Assembly: GCA_946481025.1 (NCBI GenBank)
Contig: CAMLNA010000014.1
Location: forward strand, 1-54,966
Direction of reading: 5' to 3'
Length of the DNA stretch: 54,966 nucleotides
Origin: an uncultured Rivibacter sp.
Lineage (GTDB): Bacteria; Pseudomonadota; Gammaproteobacteria; Burkholderiales; Burkholderiaceae
The position numbers were made by a program, and so were the translations under genes. Under the pieces are notes generated by a model that searched no databases, was not told the DNA's origin, and saw only the letters and a program-made list of their open reading frames with translations. Of this stretch, positions 33,317 to 42,563 are shown one piece after another; positions within the stretch are counted from its first letter, which is position 1; the number at the start of each line of letters is the position of its first letter.

Positions 33317-35485
33317 ATGAACAACAACAGCAGCGGCAAGCAAGACAAGGACGGCCGGGCCCCGGCGGGCCCGGCGTTCTGGCGCCTGCCATCGCAGCGG
33401 CTCCAGTTCCGTTTCGTCGCCCTGTTCCTCGGGCTGCAGCTGCTGGTGCAGCTCGTGAGCTTCGCGGTCGTCGGCGGCAGCATCGAGAGCAATGCCCGCG
33501 CCGGCACGCGCCAGGAGCTGGCCGCGGGTGAGCGCCTGCTCCTGCGCCTGCTGGCGCCGGACGCAACACGCTCGCGCGAAGGCCATGAGCTGCCGGACGT
33601 GCAGGACGCGCAGGAGATGCACTCGCTGCTGCGGCTGCACGTGGTCCTGCTGGTGCGTGCGGTGGACGGCCGGCACGCGAGCCGCTGGCAGGTGGTGCGG
33701 CACAGCCTCGACGCCGCGCAGGCCGATGCCCTGCAACGCCGGCTCCTCAGCGATGCGGCGCCCGCGCTGCCCGCCGGCGGCGCCCTGCCGGAGCCGGTGC
33801 CGCTCGGCCACGAAGCCTTCGACGGCCGCCTGGTGGCCCTGTCCGACAACGGTGCGCAGCAGAAGAGCGTGCTGCTGCTGCGTTCGGTCGGCGATGCGGT
33901 GGCGCCCTATCGCCGCCTGCAATGGATGCTGCTGGCGCTTTCGCTGGCCGGCATGCTGCTGTTCGCGCTCGGGAGCGTGCTGGCGGCGCGCCGCATCACC
34001 ACGCCGCTGTCAGCGCTCACCCGCTCGGCGCGGCGGCTCGGCAAGGGCGACTACGAACCGGCGGTCGAGGTGAGGTCGGCCGACGAGATCGGCGAGCTGG
34101 CCCAGGCCTTCGAGCACATGCGCCTGGCCGTGCGCGAACGCGAAGGCGAGATCCGCCGCCTCGCCTTCCGCGACACGCTGACGCACCTGCCCAACCGCGA
34201 ACAGTTCCGCGCCGACCTGCGCGAGGCCATCGTGCGCGCCAACCGCCACGGCATCCCCTGCTCGGTCCTCATGCTCGACCTCGACCGCTTCAAGCACGTC
34301 AACGACGTGCTGGGTCACCGCTTCGGCGACCGCCTGCTGTGCCAGGTGGCGCTGCGCCTGGCCGAAGAAGCGCAGCGCGGCCCCGACGTGGTGGCCCGCC
34401 TGGGCGGCGACGAGTTCGCGGTGCTGCTCAACGAGGCCGACGCCAAGGCGGCGCAACGGGTGGCCGAAAGGGTGCTCAGGGTGTTCGACACGCCGCTCAA
34501 GCTCGACGACCACACGGTGGACCTGGGCACCGGCATCGGCATCGCGAGCTGTCCTTCGCACGGCATCGAGGCCGACCTGCTGATGAGCCGCGCGGAAATC
34601 GCCATGTATTCGGCCAAGTCGCGCCAGGCCGGCATCGTGGTGTACGAGCCCGCGCTCGACTCGACCAGCGACGAGTCGCTGTCGCTGCTGTCGGAGCTGC
34701 GCCGTGCTGTGGACCGCAAGCAGCTGCGCCTGTACCTGCAGCCCAAGGTGGCGCTGCAGACCGGCGAGGTGGTGGGCGCCGAGGCGCTGGTGCGCTGGCA
34801 ACATCCCACGCGCGGCCTGGTGGCGCCGCTGTCGTTCATTCCGTTTGCCGAGCGCACCGGTTTCATCCGCGTGCTCACCGGCTGGATGATCGAGCACGGC
34901 GCCGCCGCGCTGCATCAGCTGCATGCCGAGGGCCGCAAGCTCAAGCTGTCGATCAACCTCTCGACGCGCGACCTGCTCGACCAGGACCTGCCGCCCAAGC
35001 TGGAGCAGACGCTGCGCCAGCACAGCATGGACCCGTCGATGCTGTGCCTGGAGATCACCGAAAGCGCCATCATGGACGACCCGCAGCGTGCCCTGGCCAC
35101 GCTGGAGCGCCTGCATGGCATGGGCCTGAAGCTGTCGATCGACGACTTCGGCACCGGCTATTCGTCGCTGGCCTACCTGAAGCGCCTGCCGGTGGACGAG
35201 CTGAAGATCGACAAGAGCTTCGTGCTCAGCATGGAGCGTGACCTCGACGACGCCAAGATCGTGCGCTCCACGGTGGACCTGGCGCACAACCTGGGCCTGT
35301 CGGTGGTGGCCGAGGGCGTGGAGAACGCCAAGGCCTGGACGCTGCTCGAAGGCCTGCGCTGCGACGAGGCACAAGGCTTCTTCATCGCGCAGCCCATGCC
35401 CCACGAGCAGTTCGGTGCCTGGGTCAGGCGCTGGGTGCCGCCCAAGCGGGAGCGGCTGGACACCGAGTTCGCGGCGCTGGTGTAG
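33317..35485 (+). CDS. Membrane-bound GGDEF–EAL cyclic-di-GMP enzyme
   Basis: A 722-residue protein. Membrane helices at about residues 32-55 and 199-222 flank a periplasmic sensor region of about 140 residues, followed by a HAMP linker (RRITTPLSALTRSARRLGKG). The diguanylate cyclase active site is an intact GGDEF at residue 363, with an RxxD inhibition site (RGPD) exactly five residues before it. The phosphodiesterase domain has EALVRW at residue 489 and all further catalytic blocks: SINLS, LEITES, IDDFGTGYSS, LKIDKSF, AEGVEN, QGFF. Both activities are therefore possible. It may tune type IV pilus or biofilm behaviour. The start was chosen over an in-frame upstream ATG-less extension. Confidence 0.92.
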   Translation: MNNNSSGKQDKDGRAPAGPAFWRLPSQRLQFRFVALFLGLQLLVQLVSFAVVGGSIESNARAGTRQELAAGERLLLRLLAPDATRSREGHELPDVQDAQEMHSLLRLHVVLLVRAVDGRHASRWQVVRHSLDAAQADALQRRLLSDAAPALPAGGALPEPVPLGHEAFDGRLVALSDNGAQQKSVLLLRSVGDAVAPYRRLQWMLLALSLAGMLLFALGSVLAARRITTPLSALTRSARRLGKGDYEPAVEVRSADEIGELAQAFEHMRLAVREREGEIRRLAFRDTLTHLPNREQFRADLREAIVRANRHGIPCSVLMLDLDRFKHVNDVLGHRFGDRLLCQVALRLAEEAQRGPDVVARLGGDEFAVLLNEADAKAAQRVAERVLRVFDTPLKLDDHTVDLGTGIGIASCPSHGIEADLLMSRAEIAMYSAKSRQAGIVVYEPALDSTSDESLSLLSELRRAVDRKQLRLYLQPKVALQTGEVVGAEALVRWQHPTRGLVAPLSFIPFAERTGFIRVLTGWMIEHGAAALHQLHAEGRKLKLSINLSTRDLLDQDLPPKLEQTLRQHSMDPSMLCLEITESAIMDDPQRALATLERLHGMGLKLSIDDFGTGYSSLAYLKRLPVDELKIDKSFVLSMERDLDDAKIVRSTVDLAHNLGLSVVAEGVENAKAWTLLEGLRCDEAQGFFIAQPMPHEQFGAWVRRWVPPKRERLDTEFAALV

Positions 35486-35489
35486 CCGC

Positions 35490-36458
35490 CTACCTGAGGC
35501 TCGAGGGGCTGGCGCCGAGTTCGCGCCGCATCAGGCGCCGCAGCGTGGTGCTGTCGCGATAGCCCACCTGCTCGGCCACCGCTTCGATCGGCATCTTCGT
35601 GGTCTCGATCAGGTGCGTGGCCATCATCAGGCGACGCCGCTGGATCAGCCGGATCGGCGACTGCCCGGTGGCCGCCTGCACCCTGCGCGCCAGCGTCTTC
35701 TCGCTCACGCCCAGCTCCCGCGACAGCGCCCGCACCGACAGCGGCTCGCCCAGGTGCCGGTCGATCCACTGCTCGGCCGCGGCCACCAGCGGGTCGTGGT
35801 GCCGTGCATGCGTGGCCATCATGTAGCGCGCCTGGGATGGGCGGCGGTCGATCAGCATGTAGCGCGCGCACAGCTCGGCCACCTGGGTGCCCGCCACATC
35901 GCCCAGCACCGCGAGCATGAGATCGAGCTGGGCGAAGGCCGATCCGGCCGACAGCAGCGTGCCGTCGCGCACCACCATGCTGCCCTCGTCGAGCAGCACG
36001 CCGGGGTAGCGCGTGCGGAAGCTGCCGGCGAGCCACCACGTGGTGGTGGCTCGGCGTTGCTCCAGCAGCCCCGCCTCGGCCAGCAGGAACACCGAAGCGC
36101 ACGAAGCGGCGATGCGCGTCCTGCCGGCGTGCAGCCGCCGCAGCAGATCGCCCGCCTGTACTGCATCGCGACGGGTCAGGTGCGCCGCCAGACGCTCGCC
36201 GTATTCGCCCATCGCGGGAACGATGGCCCAGGCGGGCGCGTCGCCGCGTTCGCAGCTGGCGCGGAAGGTGTCGTCGGCGCGCAGCGTCAGGCCGTGCGCG
36301 GTCTGCACCCGCTGGCGCGCGGCGAGCACGCGATAGTCGAGCCGCAGCGGTGTCCTTGCCTGGGCTGCGACGGCCTGCGCGGCACGCAGCAGGTCGAGCG
36401 TGATCGCCAGGCTCGAGTCCATCACGCCGTCGAGCGCCAGGATCCAGACGGTTCTCAT
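35490..36458 (-). CDS. GlxA-type AraC-family regulator with DJ-1/PfpI-like domain
   Basis: A 322-residue regulator. The N-terminal half is a class I glutamine-amidotransferase-like (DJ-1/PfpI) domain: MRTVWILALDGVMDSSLAIT at the start and RIAASCASVFLLAEAGLL, with Cys in the nucleophile-elbow position. The C-terminal 100 residues hold two AraC helix-turn-helix motifs: PLSVRALSRELGVSEKTLAR and MPIEAVAEQVGYRDSTTLRR. It is divergent from a dienelactone-hydrolase gene, with 115 bases between them, and probably controls it. The ligand is not known. Confidence 0.87.
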   Translation of the reverse strand: MRTVWILALDGVMDSSLAITLDLLRAAQAVAAQARTPLRLDYRVLAARQRVQTAHGLTLRADDTFRASCERGDAPAWAIVPAMGEYGERLAAHLTRRDAVQAGDLLRRLHAGRTRIAASCASVFLLAEAGLLEQRRATTTWWLAGSFRTRYPGVLLDEGSMVVRDGTLLSAGSAFAQLDLMLAVLGDVAGTQVAELCARYMLIDRRPSQARYMMATHARHHDPLVAAAEQWIDRHLGEPLSVRALSRELGVSEKTLARRVQAATGQSPIRLIQRRRLMMATHLIETTKMPIEAVAEQVGYRDSTTLRRLMRRELGASPSSLR

Positions 36459-36573
36459 GGGTCGATGATAGGTGTCCGTTTCAGCCCGAAACGAGTCTTT
36501 TGCGGCACTGATGCGAAGTACGGTCCCTTCCTAGACTGCCTGCACATCATCCCCACTGCCCAGGAGCTCGCCC

Positions 36574-37392
36574 ATGTCCGGCCGCAACCTCCGCGAAGAC
36601 GACCCCCTCGACGACTTCGAGCTGCGCCGCTTCTCGCTGCTCGGCACCGAGAAGCGGGTGCACGTGGCCGGCAGCGGGCCGGCCGTGATCGTGATGACGG
36701 AAATGCCGGGCATCAGCCCGCAGGTGGCCCGCTTCGCGCGCTGGGTGCGGGATGCCGGCTTCACCGTCTACATGCCTTCGCTGTTCGGCCGCGACGGCGC
36801 CGTGCCGCAGGTCGACGAAGGCATCGCGGTGTTCCGGCGCGCCTGCGTGAGCGCGGAGTTCCGGGCCTTCGGTGCCAATGCCTCGAGCCCGGTCACCCAG
36901 TGGCTGCGCGCACTGGCGCGGCTGGCGCACGGCGAATGCGGCGGGCCGGGGGTGGGCGCGATCGGCATGTGTTTCACCGGCAACTTCGCGCTGTCGATGA
37001 TGCTGGAGCCGGCCATGCTGGCGCCGGTGCTGTCGCAGCCGACGCTGCCGCTGGACGATCCCGCCGGGCTGGAGATCGCGCCGGCCGAGCTGGCAGCGGT
37101 TCGGGATCGCCTGGTGCGCGAAGACCTCACCGTGCTGGCCTACCGGTTCGACGGCGACCGCTACTGCACGGCGCAGCGCTTTGAGGCCTATGCGCAAGCC
37201 TTGGGCGACCGATTCGCGGCGCGCGTGCTGCCCGACGCCGCGGCCAACCCGGTCACGCCGCCTTTCTTCGACAAGGTGGTCGCCTCGCCGCACAGCGTCG
37301 TCACGGCCCACCTGGTGGACGAGGCGGGGCACCCCACGCTGCAGGCACGCGACGAGATCCTGGCGTTCTTTGCACACCGGCTCGGCCATTGA
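36574..37392 (+). CDS. Dienelactone hydrolase family protein
   Basis: A 272-residue alpha/beta hydrolase. The nucleophile elbow is IGMCFTGNFAL, with Cys in place of Ser as in dienelactone hydrolases. The acid and base of the triad fit the Asp in YRFDGDRY and the His in VDEAGHPTL. AVIVMTEMPGISPQVARFA is the family opening. It is likely to hydrolyse an ester or lactone in the cytoplasm. Its divergent GlxA-like regulator suggests induction by a specific compound. It lies 55 bases before the ROK gene. Confidence 0.87.
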   Translation: MSGRNLREDDPLDDFELRRFSLLGTEKRVHVAGSGPAVIVMTEMPGISPQVARFARWVRDAGFTVYMPSLFGRDGAVPQVDEGIAVFRRACVSAEFRAFGANASSPVTQWLRALARLAHGECGGPGVGAIGMCFTGNFALSMMLEPAMLAPVLSQPTLPLDDPAGLEIAPAELAAVRDRLVREDLTVLAYRFDGDRYCTAQRFEAYAQALGDRFAARVLPDAAANPVTPPFFDKVVASPHSVVTAHLVDEAGHPTLQARDEILAFFAHRLGH

Positions 37393-37447
37393 CCCCGCCT
37401 TGCCCCCACGCCGGCGCGGGCATGGCGCGGCGCGCATCGTGGCAGCC

Positions 37448-38581
37448 ATGCCGAAACCCGCCCCCAAGCCGTCGCCGGTCAAGCGCGCCAGCCATGGCAC
37501 CTTGTGCCTGCCCGGCGTGGTGATTGCCAGCTACAGCACCGAACTGCGCGACGAGAACGACGGCCTGATCGGCGACCTGGCCAGCCAGACCGCGTTTCGC
37601 GCGCTGCTGCAGAAGTGGCGCAAGCGCCTGGCGCGCAACGGTAGCGACGCGCTGGCCGATTCGCCCAAGCGCCGGCTCACCAAGCGCGACATCGACCGGC
37701 TGCTCGAGTCGGGCGACCCCGAAGTGGCCGCGGTGATCCGCGTGGCGGCCGAAGAGTTCGCGCAGAACCTGGCCCGCGTGGCGGGCGAGTTCCTGCAGCT
37801 GCACAGCTGGCGGGGCGTGCAGCGCATCGTGGTGGGCGGCGGCTTCGTGCGCAGCAGCGTGGGCCGCATGGCGCTGCGCCGCGCCGGCCAGTTGCTCAAG
37901 CAGCAGGGCCACCCGGAGGTGAGCCTGCGGCGCCTGCACCACGAGCCGGACGATGGCGGCCTCATCGGCTCGCTGTTCCTCGTGCCGCGGCGGATCTTCA
38001 ACGACGGCGCGGCCATGCTGGCCATCGACATCGGCGGCACCAACGTGCGCTGCGGCATCGTGCTGCCGCGGCCGGAGCTGGCGCCCGGCTTCGCCCGCGC
38101 CCGCGTGGTGAGGCGCGAGAAGTGGCGGCATGCAGACGACGTGACGCGCCGCCGCGAGCTCGTCGAGGGCATCGTCGGCACCCTGCAGTCCCTGGTCGAG
38201 CACGCCGGGCGCCGCGGCATCGCGCTGGTGCCCTGGGTGGGCGTGGCCTGCCCCGGGCATGTGCTGCCCGATGGCCGCATCGAGCGCGGCGCGCAGAACC
38301 TGCCGGGCGACTGGGAGGGCACCGGCTTCAACCTGCCCGAGCGCCTGCGCGAGCGGCTGCGCATCAATGGCCGCAAGCCGCACGTGGTGATGCACAACGA
38401 CGCGGTCGTGCAGGGCCTGAGCGAGTGGCCGTTCATGCAGGACGTGCGGCGCTGGGCCGTGTTCACCATCGGCACCGGGCTGGGCAACGCGAGCTATGCC
38501 AACCGAGGCCGGCCCGCGCCGCCCGCGCCGGCTACAGGGTCCGCAGGAAAGCCACCAGGTCCTGCTTCTCCTGGTCGTTGA
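37448..38581 (+). CDS. ROK family protein (sugar kinase/regulator-like)
   Basis: A 377-residue protein. A first domain of about 195 residues, with IVVGGGFVRSSVGRMALRRA, precedes AMLAIDIGGTNVRCGIVLP, the ATP-binding DIGGTN motif of the ROK family. GVACPGHVLPDGRIERGAQN and VMHNDAVVQGLSEWPF follow as in ROK proteins, with Asp in HNDA as the catalytic candidate. TIGTGLGNASYANR ends the fold. The last 20 or so residues are Pro- and Ala-rich and lie antisense to the next gene, overlapping it by 50 bases. The start is the ATG at 37448. The substrate is unknown. Confidence 0.78.
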   Translation: MPKPAPKPSPVKRASHGTLCLPGVVIASYSTELRDENDGLIGDLASQTAFRALLQKWRKRLARNGSDALADSPKRRLTKRDIDRLLESGDPEVAAVIRVAAEEFAQNLARVAGEFLQLHSWRGVQRIVVGGGFVRSSVGRMALRRAGQLLKQQGHPEVSLRRLHHEPDDGGLIGSLFLVPRRIFNDGAAMLAIDIGGTNVRCGIVLPRPELAPGFARARVVRREKWRHADDVTRRRELVEGIVGTLQSLVEHAGRRGIALVPWVGVACPGHVLPDGRIERGAQNLPGDWEGTGFNLPERLRERLRINGRKPHVVMHNDAVVQGLSEWPFMQDVRRWAVFTIGTGLGNASYANRGRPAPPAPATGSAGKPPGPASPGR

Positions 38582-39902
38582 GCTTCACGCCGAGTACCAG
38601 GTTGAAGAACTCGACCGTGTCCTCCAGCGTCATCAGCCGGTCGTCGTGGAGGTAGGGCGGCGAGTCCTTGATGCCGCGCAGCGGGAAGGTCTTGATCGGG
38701 CCGTCCTGCATCGCCTTGCGGCCGTTGAAGGTGATGCCTTCCTCGTAGAAGCGTTCGGTGCGCAGGTTGTGCATCAGGTTGTCGGTGTAGTAGGGCGGCG
38801 CGTGGCAGCTCGAGCACTGGCCCTTGCCGTTGAACACCTTCTCGCCGCGCAGTTCGGCCGGCGTGGCCTTGGCCGGGTCGAGCCGGCCGGTCACGTCGAG
38901 CTTGGGCGCGGGCGGGAAGTCCAGCAGCGCCTGGAACTCGCCCATGAAGTGCACCTGGCTGCCGCGCTCCAGCACGTTGACGCCCTTGCGCGCCGCGGCG
39001 GTGTGGTCGCCGTCGAAGTAGGCGGCGCGCTGCTCGAACTCGGTGAAGTCCTCCACCGTCTTCAGCGCCCGCTGCGAGCCGAACAGGCGCTGCACGTTCA
39101 CGCCGCGCAGGGTGGGCGTGTCGATGCGGTGGCGCAGCGCATCGGGCCGGATGTCGCCCACCGTGTGGGTGGCCGCGTTGGTGTGGCCGTTGGCATGGCA
39201 GTCGAAGCAGGCCACCCCCAGGTGCGGCCGCAGGCTGCGGCGGTCGTCGGTGGCGTTGAACTGCTGCTGCGGGAAGGGCGTGACCAGCAGGCGCAGGCCT
39301 TCGAGCTGCTTCGGGTTGAGGATGTCCTTGAACAGCGCCTGGAAGTTGTCGAGGGTGACGAGCTGGCCCTTGGACACGTCACCGAGGTCCGGGCGCGTGG
39401 TCAGGAAGATGGGGGCCGGGAACTCGGGCAGCAGGTGCTGCGGCAGGTCGAAATCGAGGTCGAAGCGGGTCAGGTCGCGGGCGGTCTGGCGTTTCGTCTC
39501 GTCGATGAGCGGCTGCGGAAAGATCATGCCGCCGGCTTCATGGTGCGGGTGCGGCAGCGGCAGGAAGCCCTGCGGCCACAGCCTGCGGCGCTTGATTTCA
39601 TCGGGCGACATCGCGGCCAGCTGCTGCCAGGTCGCGCCCGGCGGCAGCTTCACTCGCACGCCCTGCTGCACCGGTTTGCCGCGGCTCATGGCCACGCCCG
39701 GCGCGGGGCGGTCCGACAGGTCGTAGCGCTGGGCCAGCAGGTCCTGCTGGCGTTTCGCGAACGAGGGTTTCTCGCGCTGCAGCCGCTTCACCAGTTCGTC
39801 GAAGCTTTCGGTCTGCGCGAGCAGCGCGGGGGCGCCGGCGGCCAGCAGCGCAGCGGCGAGCGATGCCTGCAGCCAGCGTCGGCCACATGGGATTCTTCTC
39901 AT
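38532..39902 (-). CDS. Two-haem c-type cytochrome, cytochrome c peroxidase/RoxA-like
   Basis: A 456-residue secreted protein. After a signal peptide (LAAALLAAGAPALLAQ) it has two haem c sites: CFDCH at residues 232-236 and CSSCH at residues 363-367. The end contains LRGIKDSPPYLHDDRLMTLE followed by DTVEFFNLVLGVKLNDQEK, the pattern shared by bacterial di-haem peroxidases (CCP/MauG) and RoxA-type oxygenases. It is divergent from a large DUF6351 lipoprotein gene (237 bases apart), so both may act on one extracellular substrate. Peroxidase, oxygenase or electron-sink function cannot be told apart by reading. Confidence 0.83.
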   Translation of the reverse strand: MRRIPCGRRWLQASLAAALLAAGAPALLAQTESFDELVKRLQREKPSFAKRQQDLLAQRYDLSDRPAPGVAMSRGKPVQQGVRVKLPPGATWQQLAAMSPDEIKRRRLWPQGFLPLPHPHHEAGGMIFPQPLIDETKRQTARDLTRFDLDFDLPQHLLPEFPAPIFLTTRPDLGDVSKGQLVTLDNFQALFKDILNPKQLEGLRLLVTPFPQQQFNATDDRRSLRPHLGVACFDCHANGHTNAATHTVGDIRPDALRHRIDTPTLRGVNVQRLFGSQRALKTVEDFTEFEQRAAYFDGDHTAAARKGVNVLERGSQVHFMGEFQALLDFPPAPKLDVTGRLDPAKATPAELRGEKVFNGKGQCSSCHAPPYYTDNLMHNLRTERFYEEGITFNGRKAMQDGPIKTFPLRGIKDSPPYLHDDRLMTLEDTVEFFNLVLGVKLNDQEKQDLVAFLRTL

Positions 39903-40139
39903 GGCAGGGCACTCCTTCCTTTGTGCCGCGGTCGCTGCCTGTGTCGACCCCGGCAGTGCTCAGGTTGAAAGGAAACCCGTGCCTTGCGGCACCTCCGCCG
40001 GCGTGCAAGTTACTCCGGCGGCCGGAGCGCGGCTGTTGCGATTGCCTATCGCGGCGATTGCGTGGGACGAGGCGGTCTGGCAATGCGGGCCCGGCGGGTC
40101 TAAGGTGGCAGCACACCAACGACCCGAGGAGACAGGCCC

Positions 40140-42563
40140 ATGGAAGCGTGGAGGTTCGCGGCGGCAGCCGCGGCAATGGTGCTCGCTGCGTGCGGCGGCG
40201 GCACCGAAACAGGTGTCGAGACCCAGGCAGGCGCCGATGCAGGCGCGGAGAAACCCGCGGGCGGCGGCCACCCCCACGGCTGGCGCGTCGAGCTGGCGGT
40301 GCTGTCGGGCCCTGCGCAGTACGTATCCGGCGGCGACGCGCGCGTGGCGGTGCGCGCAGCACCCGGCCAGCGCGACAAGCTCGAGCTGTGGCTCAACGGC
40401 CGCCGGCTCGGCGTGGCGCTGGCCGAGACCGAGGCCGGCCTCGAAGGCGTGATCACCGGCCTGCGCGACGGCGACAACTGGCTGGAGGTGCGGCAGAAAG
40501 GCCGCGCGGTGCTCGACCGCCTGAAGCTCACCAACCACCCGATCACCGGGCCGATGTTCTCGGGCCCGCAGCAGCAGCCCTTCGTGTGCACCAGCACGCA
40601 GGCGGCGGTAGGCCGGCAGCCGCTGGTCGACAGCCTCACGCCGCCGGGCTTTCCGGTGTTCGACGCCCTCGGCAACAAGCTGGGCTACAGCCGCCAATGC
40701 TCGATCGACACCTTCGTGACCTACTGGTACCGCAGCACCGCCAACCAGTGGAAGCTGCTGCCCGCCGACGGCTCCATGCCGGCCGACCTGGCCCGGGTGA
40801 CGCTGGCCGACGGCCGCACGGTCGACTTCGTCGTGCGCCAGGAGCGCGGCAGCATCAACCGCTTCCTCTACAGCTTCGCGATGCTTGCGCCGCGCGGCGA
40901 GAACCCGGCGCAGCCCGACCTCGGCCTGTGGAACAGGCGCCTGCAGTACTGGTTCCAGGGCGGCGTGGCCGTGGGCCACACCCAGGGCACGCTGCACGGC
41001 GGCGCCATGAATGCCGACATCCTGCGCACCGGCACGGCCATCGTGCATTCGAGCGGCAACAACACCGGCACCCACTACAACCTGCAGGTGGCCGGCGAGA
41101 CGGCCATGATGACCAAGGAGCGGTTCATCGAGCGCTACGGCCGCCCGCTCTACACCTACGGCCTGGGCGGCTCCGGCGGGGCGATCCAGCAGTACGTGCT
41201 GGCGCAGAACCAGCCGGGCATCCTGGACGCGGCGCTGCCGGTGCAGTCCTACCCGGACATGGTGACCCAGACCATCCACGTGGGCGACTGCGAGCTGCTC
41301 GAGCACTACATGGACGCCACCGACCGACACAACCCGAAGTGGCGCGTCACCAAGAACCGCAGCTGGCTCGTCGGCATGAACGCGGAAGAGGGCTTCGCGA
41401 AGGTGAACGACGCGCTCGCGCCGCTGAAGCAGGCGCTGGGCTATGGCACCGCGGTGGGCTCCACCGAATGCATCCCCGGCTGGCGCGGGCTCACGCCGCT
41501 GGCGATGAACCCGCACTACGGCCAGGCGCCCAACCAGCAGCTGTACGAGCCGCAGGAGGACATCGCCGCCATCCGATGGACCCACTACGACGACCTGCGC
41601 AACCTCTACGGCACGGACGCCGCCGGCGCCGCGCGTCCGACCTGGGACAACGTGGGCGTGCAGTACGGCCTGCGCTCCATGAAGGAGGGCAGGATCACGC
41701 CGCAGGAGTTCCTGGACCTCAACTTCAGGGTCGGCGGCTGGAAGCACCCGAGCGAGATGGTGCAGGAGGGCTTCCCCTTCTTCGGCACCTCGCAGGCCGA
41801 GATCACCAGGGCACTCACCCAGCCGGGCTACTTCGACCCGTGGAGCTCGCGCAACATGAACCTCGCCCCGGCCCCCGGCCAGCCGGCGCCGCGCACCCAT
41901 GGCGACCCGCTGGCCATGCGCGCTGCCTACACCTCGGGCATGGTGTTCCGCGGCCACATTCCGCTTCCCACCATCGACCACCGGCAGTACATGGAGCGCG
42001 AGCTCGACATGCACAACGTGCACCAGTCGTTCGCCGTGCGCAAACGGGTGCTGCAGGCCATGGGCACCAGCGACCACCTCGTCATCTGGTTCACAGACAC
42101 GATGCCCGGCGTGCCGAAGGCCAGCAACACCGTCGATGCCATCGCGGTGATGGACGAGTGGATGGCGAACATCCGCGCCAACCCGCGCCGGAGCGTGGCG
42201 CAGAACCGCCCGGCCCGCGCGGTGGACAGCTGCTTCGACGTGAACGGCGCGCTCATCTACGCCGGCAACGACGCCTGGGCCGGCGTCATCGACGACAAGC
42301 CCGCGGGCCCGTGCACGCAGCGCTTCCCCATCCACGGCACCTCGCGCACCGTGGCTGGCGCGCCGCTCGAAGGCGGCATCTACCAGTGCGCGCTGAAGCC
42401 GGTGGGGCAGGCGGTGGCCGACGGCACCTATGCACCGTGGATGCCGAACGGCCAGGCGGTCGCCATGCTCGAGCAGGTGTTCCCCGAAGGCGTGTGCGAC
42501 TACACCAGGCCGGACAGGGCGCGGCCGTGGTGGTGGCACCACCATTCGCGACCACACCACTGA
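40140..42563 (+). CDS. DUF6351 family secreted lipoprotein with hydrolase-like serine motif
   Basis: An 807-residue protein with a lipoprotein signal (AAMVLAACGGG) and a short Gly/Ala/His-rich linker. The next block is an Ig-like domain (about residues 50-130) with a YVSGGDARVAVRA start. The main domain has YTYGLGGSGGAIQQYVLAQN, a GxSxG-like elbow with Ser345, and PVQSYPDMVTQTIHVGDCEL, both consistent with an alpha/beta hydrolase. I take it as DUF6351. GAGGAGAC precedes the ATG. The C-terminus ends in a His-rich tail whose stop codon is the first codon of a palindromic repeat. The substrate is unknown. An extracellular polymer or ester is a guess. Confidence 0.72.
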   Translation: MEAWRFAAAAAAMVLAACGGGTETGVETQAGADAGAEKPAGGGHPHGWRVELAVLSGPAQYVSGGDARVAVRAAPGQRDKLELWLNGRRLGVALAETEAGLEGVITGLRDGDNWLEVRQKGRAVLDRLKLTNHPITGPMFSGPQQQPFVCTSTQAAVGRQPLVDSLTPPGFPVFDALGNKLGYSRQCSIDTFVTYWYRSTANQWKLLPADGSMPADLARVTLADGRTVDFVVRQERGSINRFLYSFAMLAPRGENPAQPDLGLWNRRLQYWFQGGVAVGHTQGTLHGGAMNADILRTGTAIVHSSGNNTGTHYNLQVAGETAMMTKERFIERYGRPLYTYGLGGSGGAIQQYVLAQNQPGILDAALPVQSYPDMVTQTIHVGDCELLEHYMDATDRHNPKWRVTKNRSWLVGMNAEEGFAKVNDALAPLKQALGYGTAVGSTECIPGWRGLTPLAMNPHYGQAPNQQLYEPQEDIAAIRWTHYDDLRNLYGTDAAGAARPTWDNVGVQYGLRSMKEGRITPQEFLDLNFRVGGWKHPSEMVQEGFPFFGTSQAEITRALTQPGYFDPWSSRNMNLAPAPGQPAPRTHGDPLAMRAAYTSGMVFRGHIPLPTIDHRQYMERELDMHNVHQSFAVRKRVLQAMGTSDHLVIWFTDTMPGVPKASNTVDAIAVMDEWMANIRANPRRSVAQNRPARAVDSCFDVNGALIYAGNDAWAGVIDDKPAGPCTQRFPIHGTSRTVAGAPLEGGIYQCALKPVGQAVADGTYAPWMPNGQAVAMLEQVFPEGVCDYTRPDRARPWWWHHHSRPHH

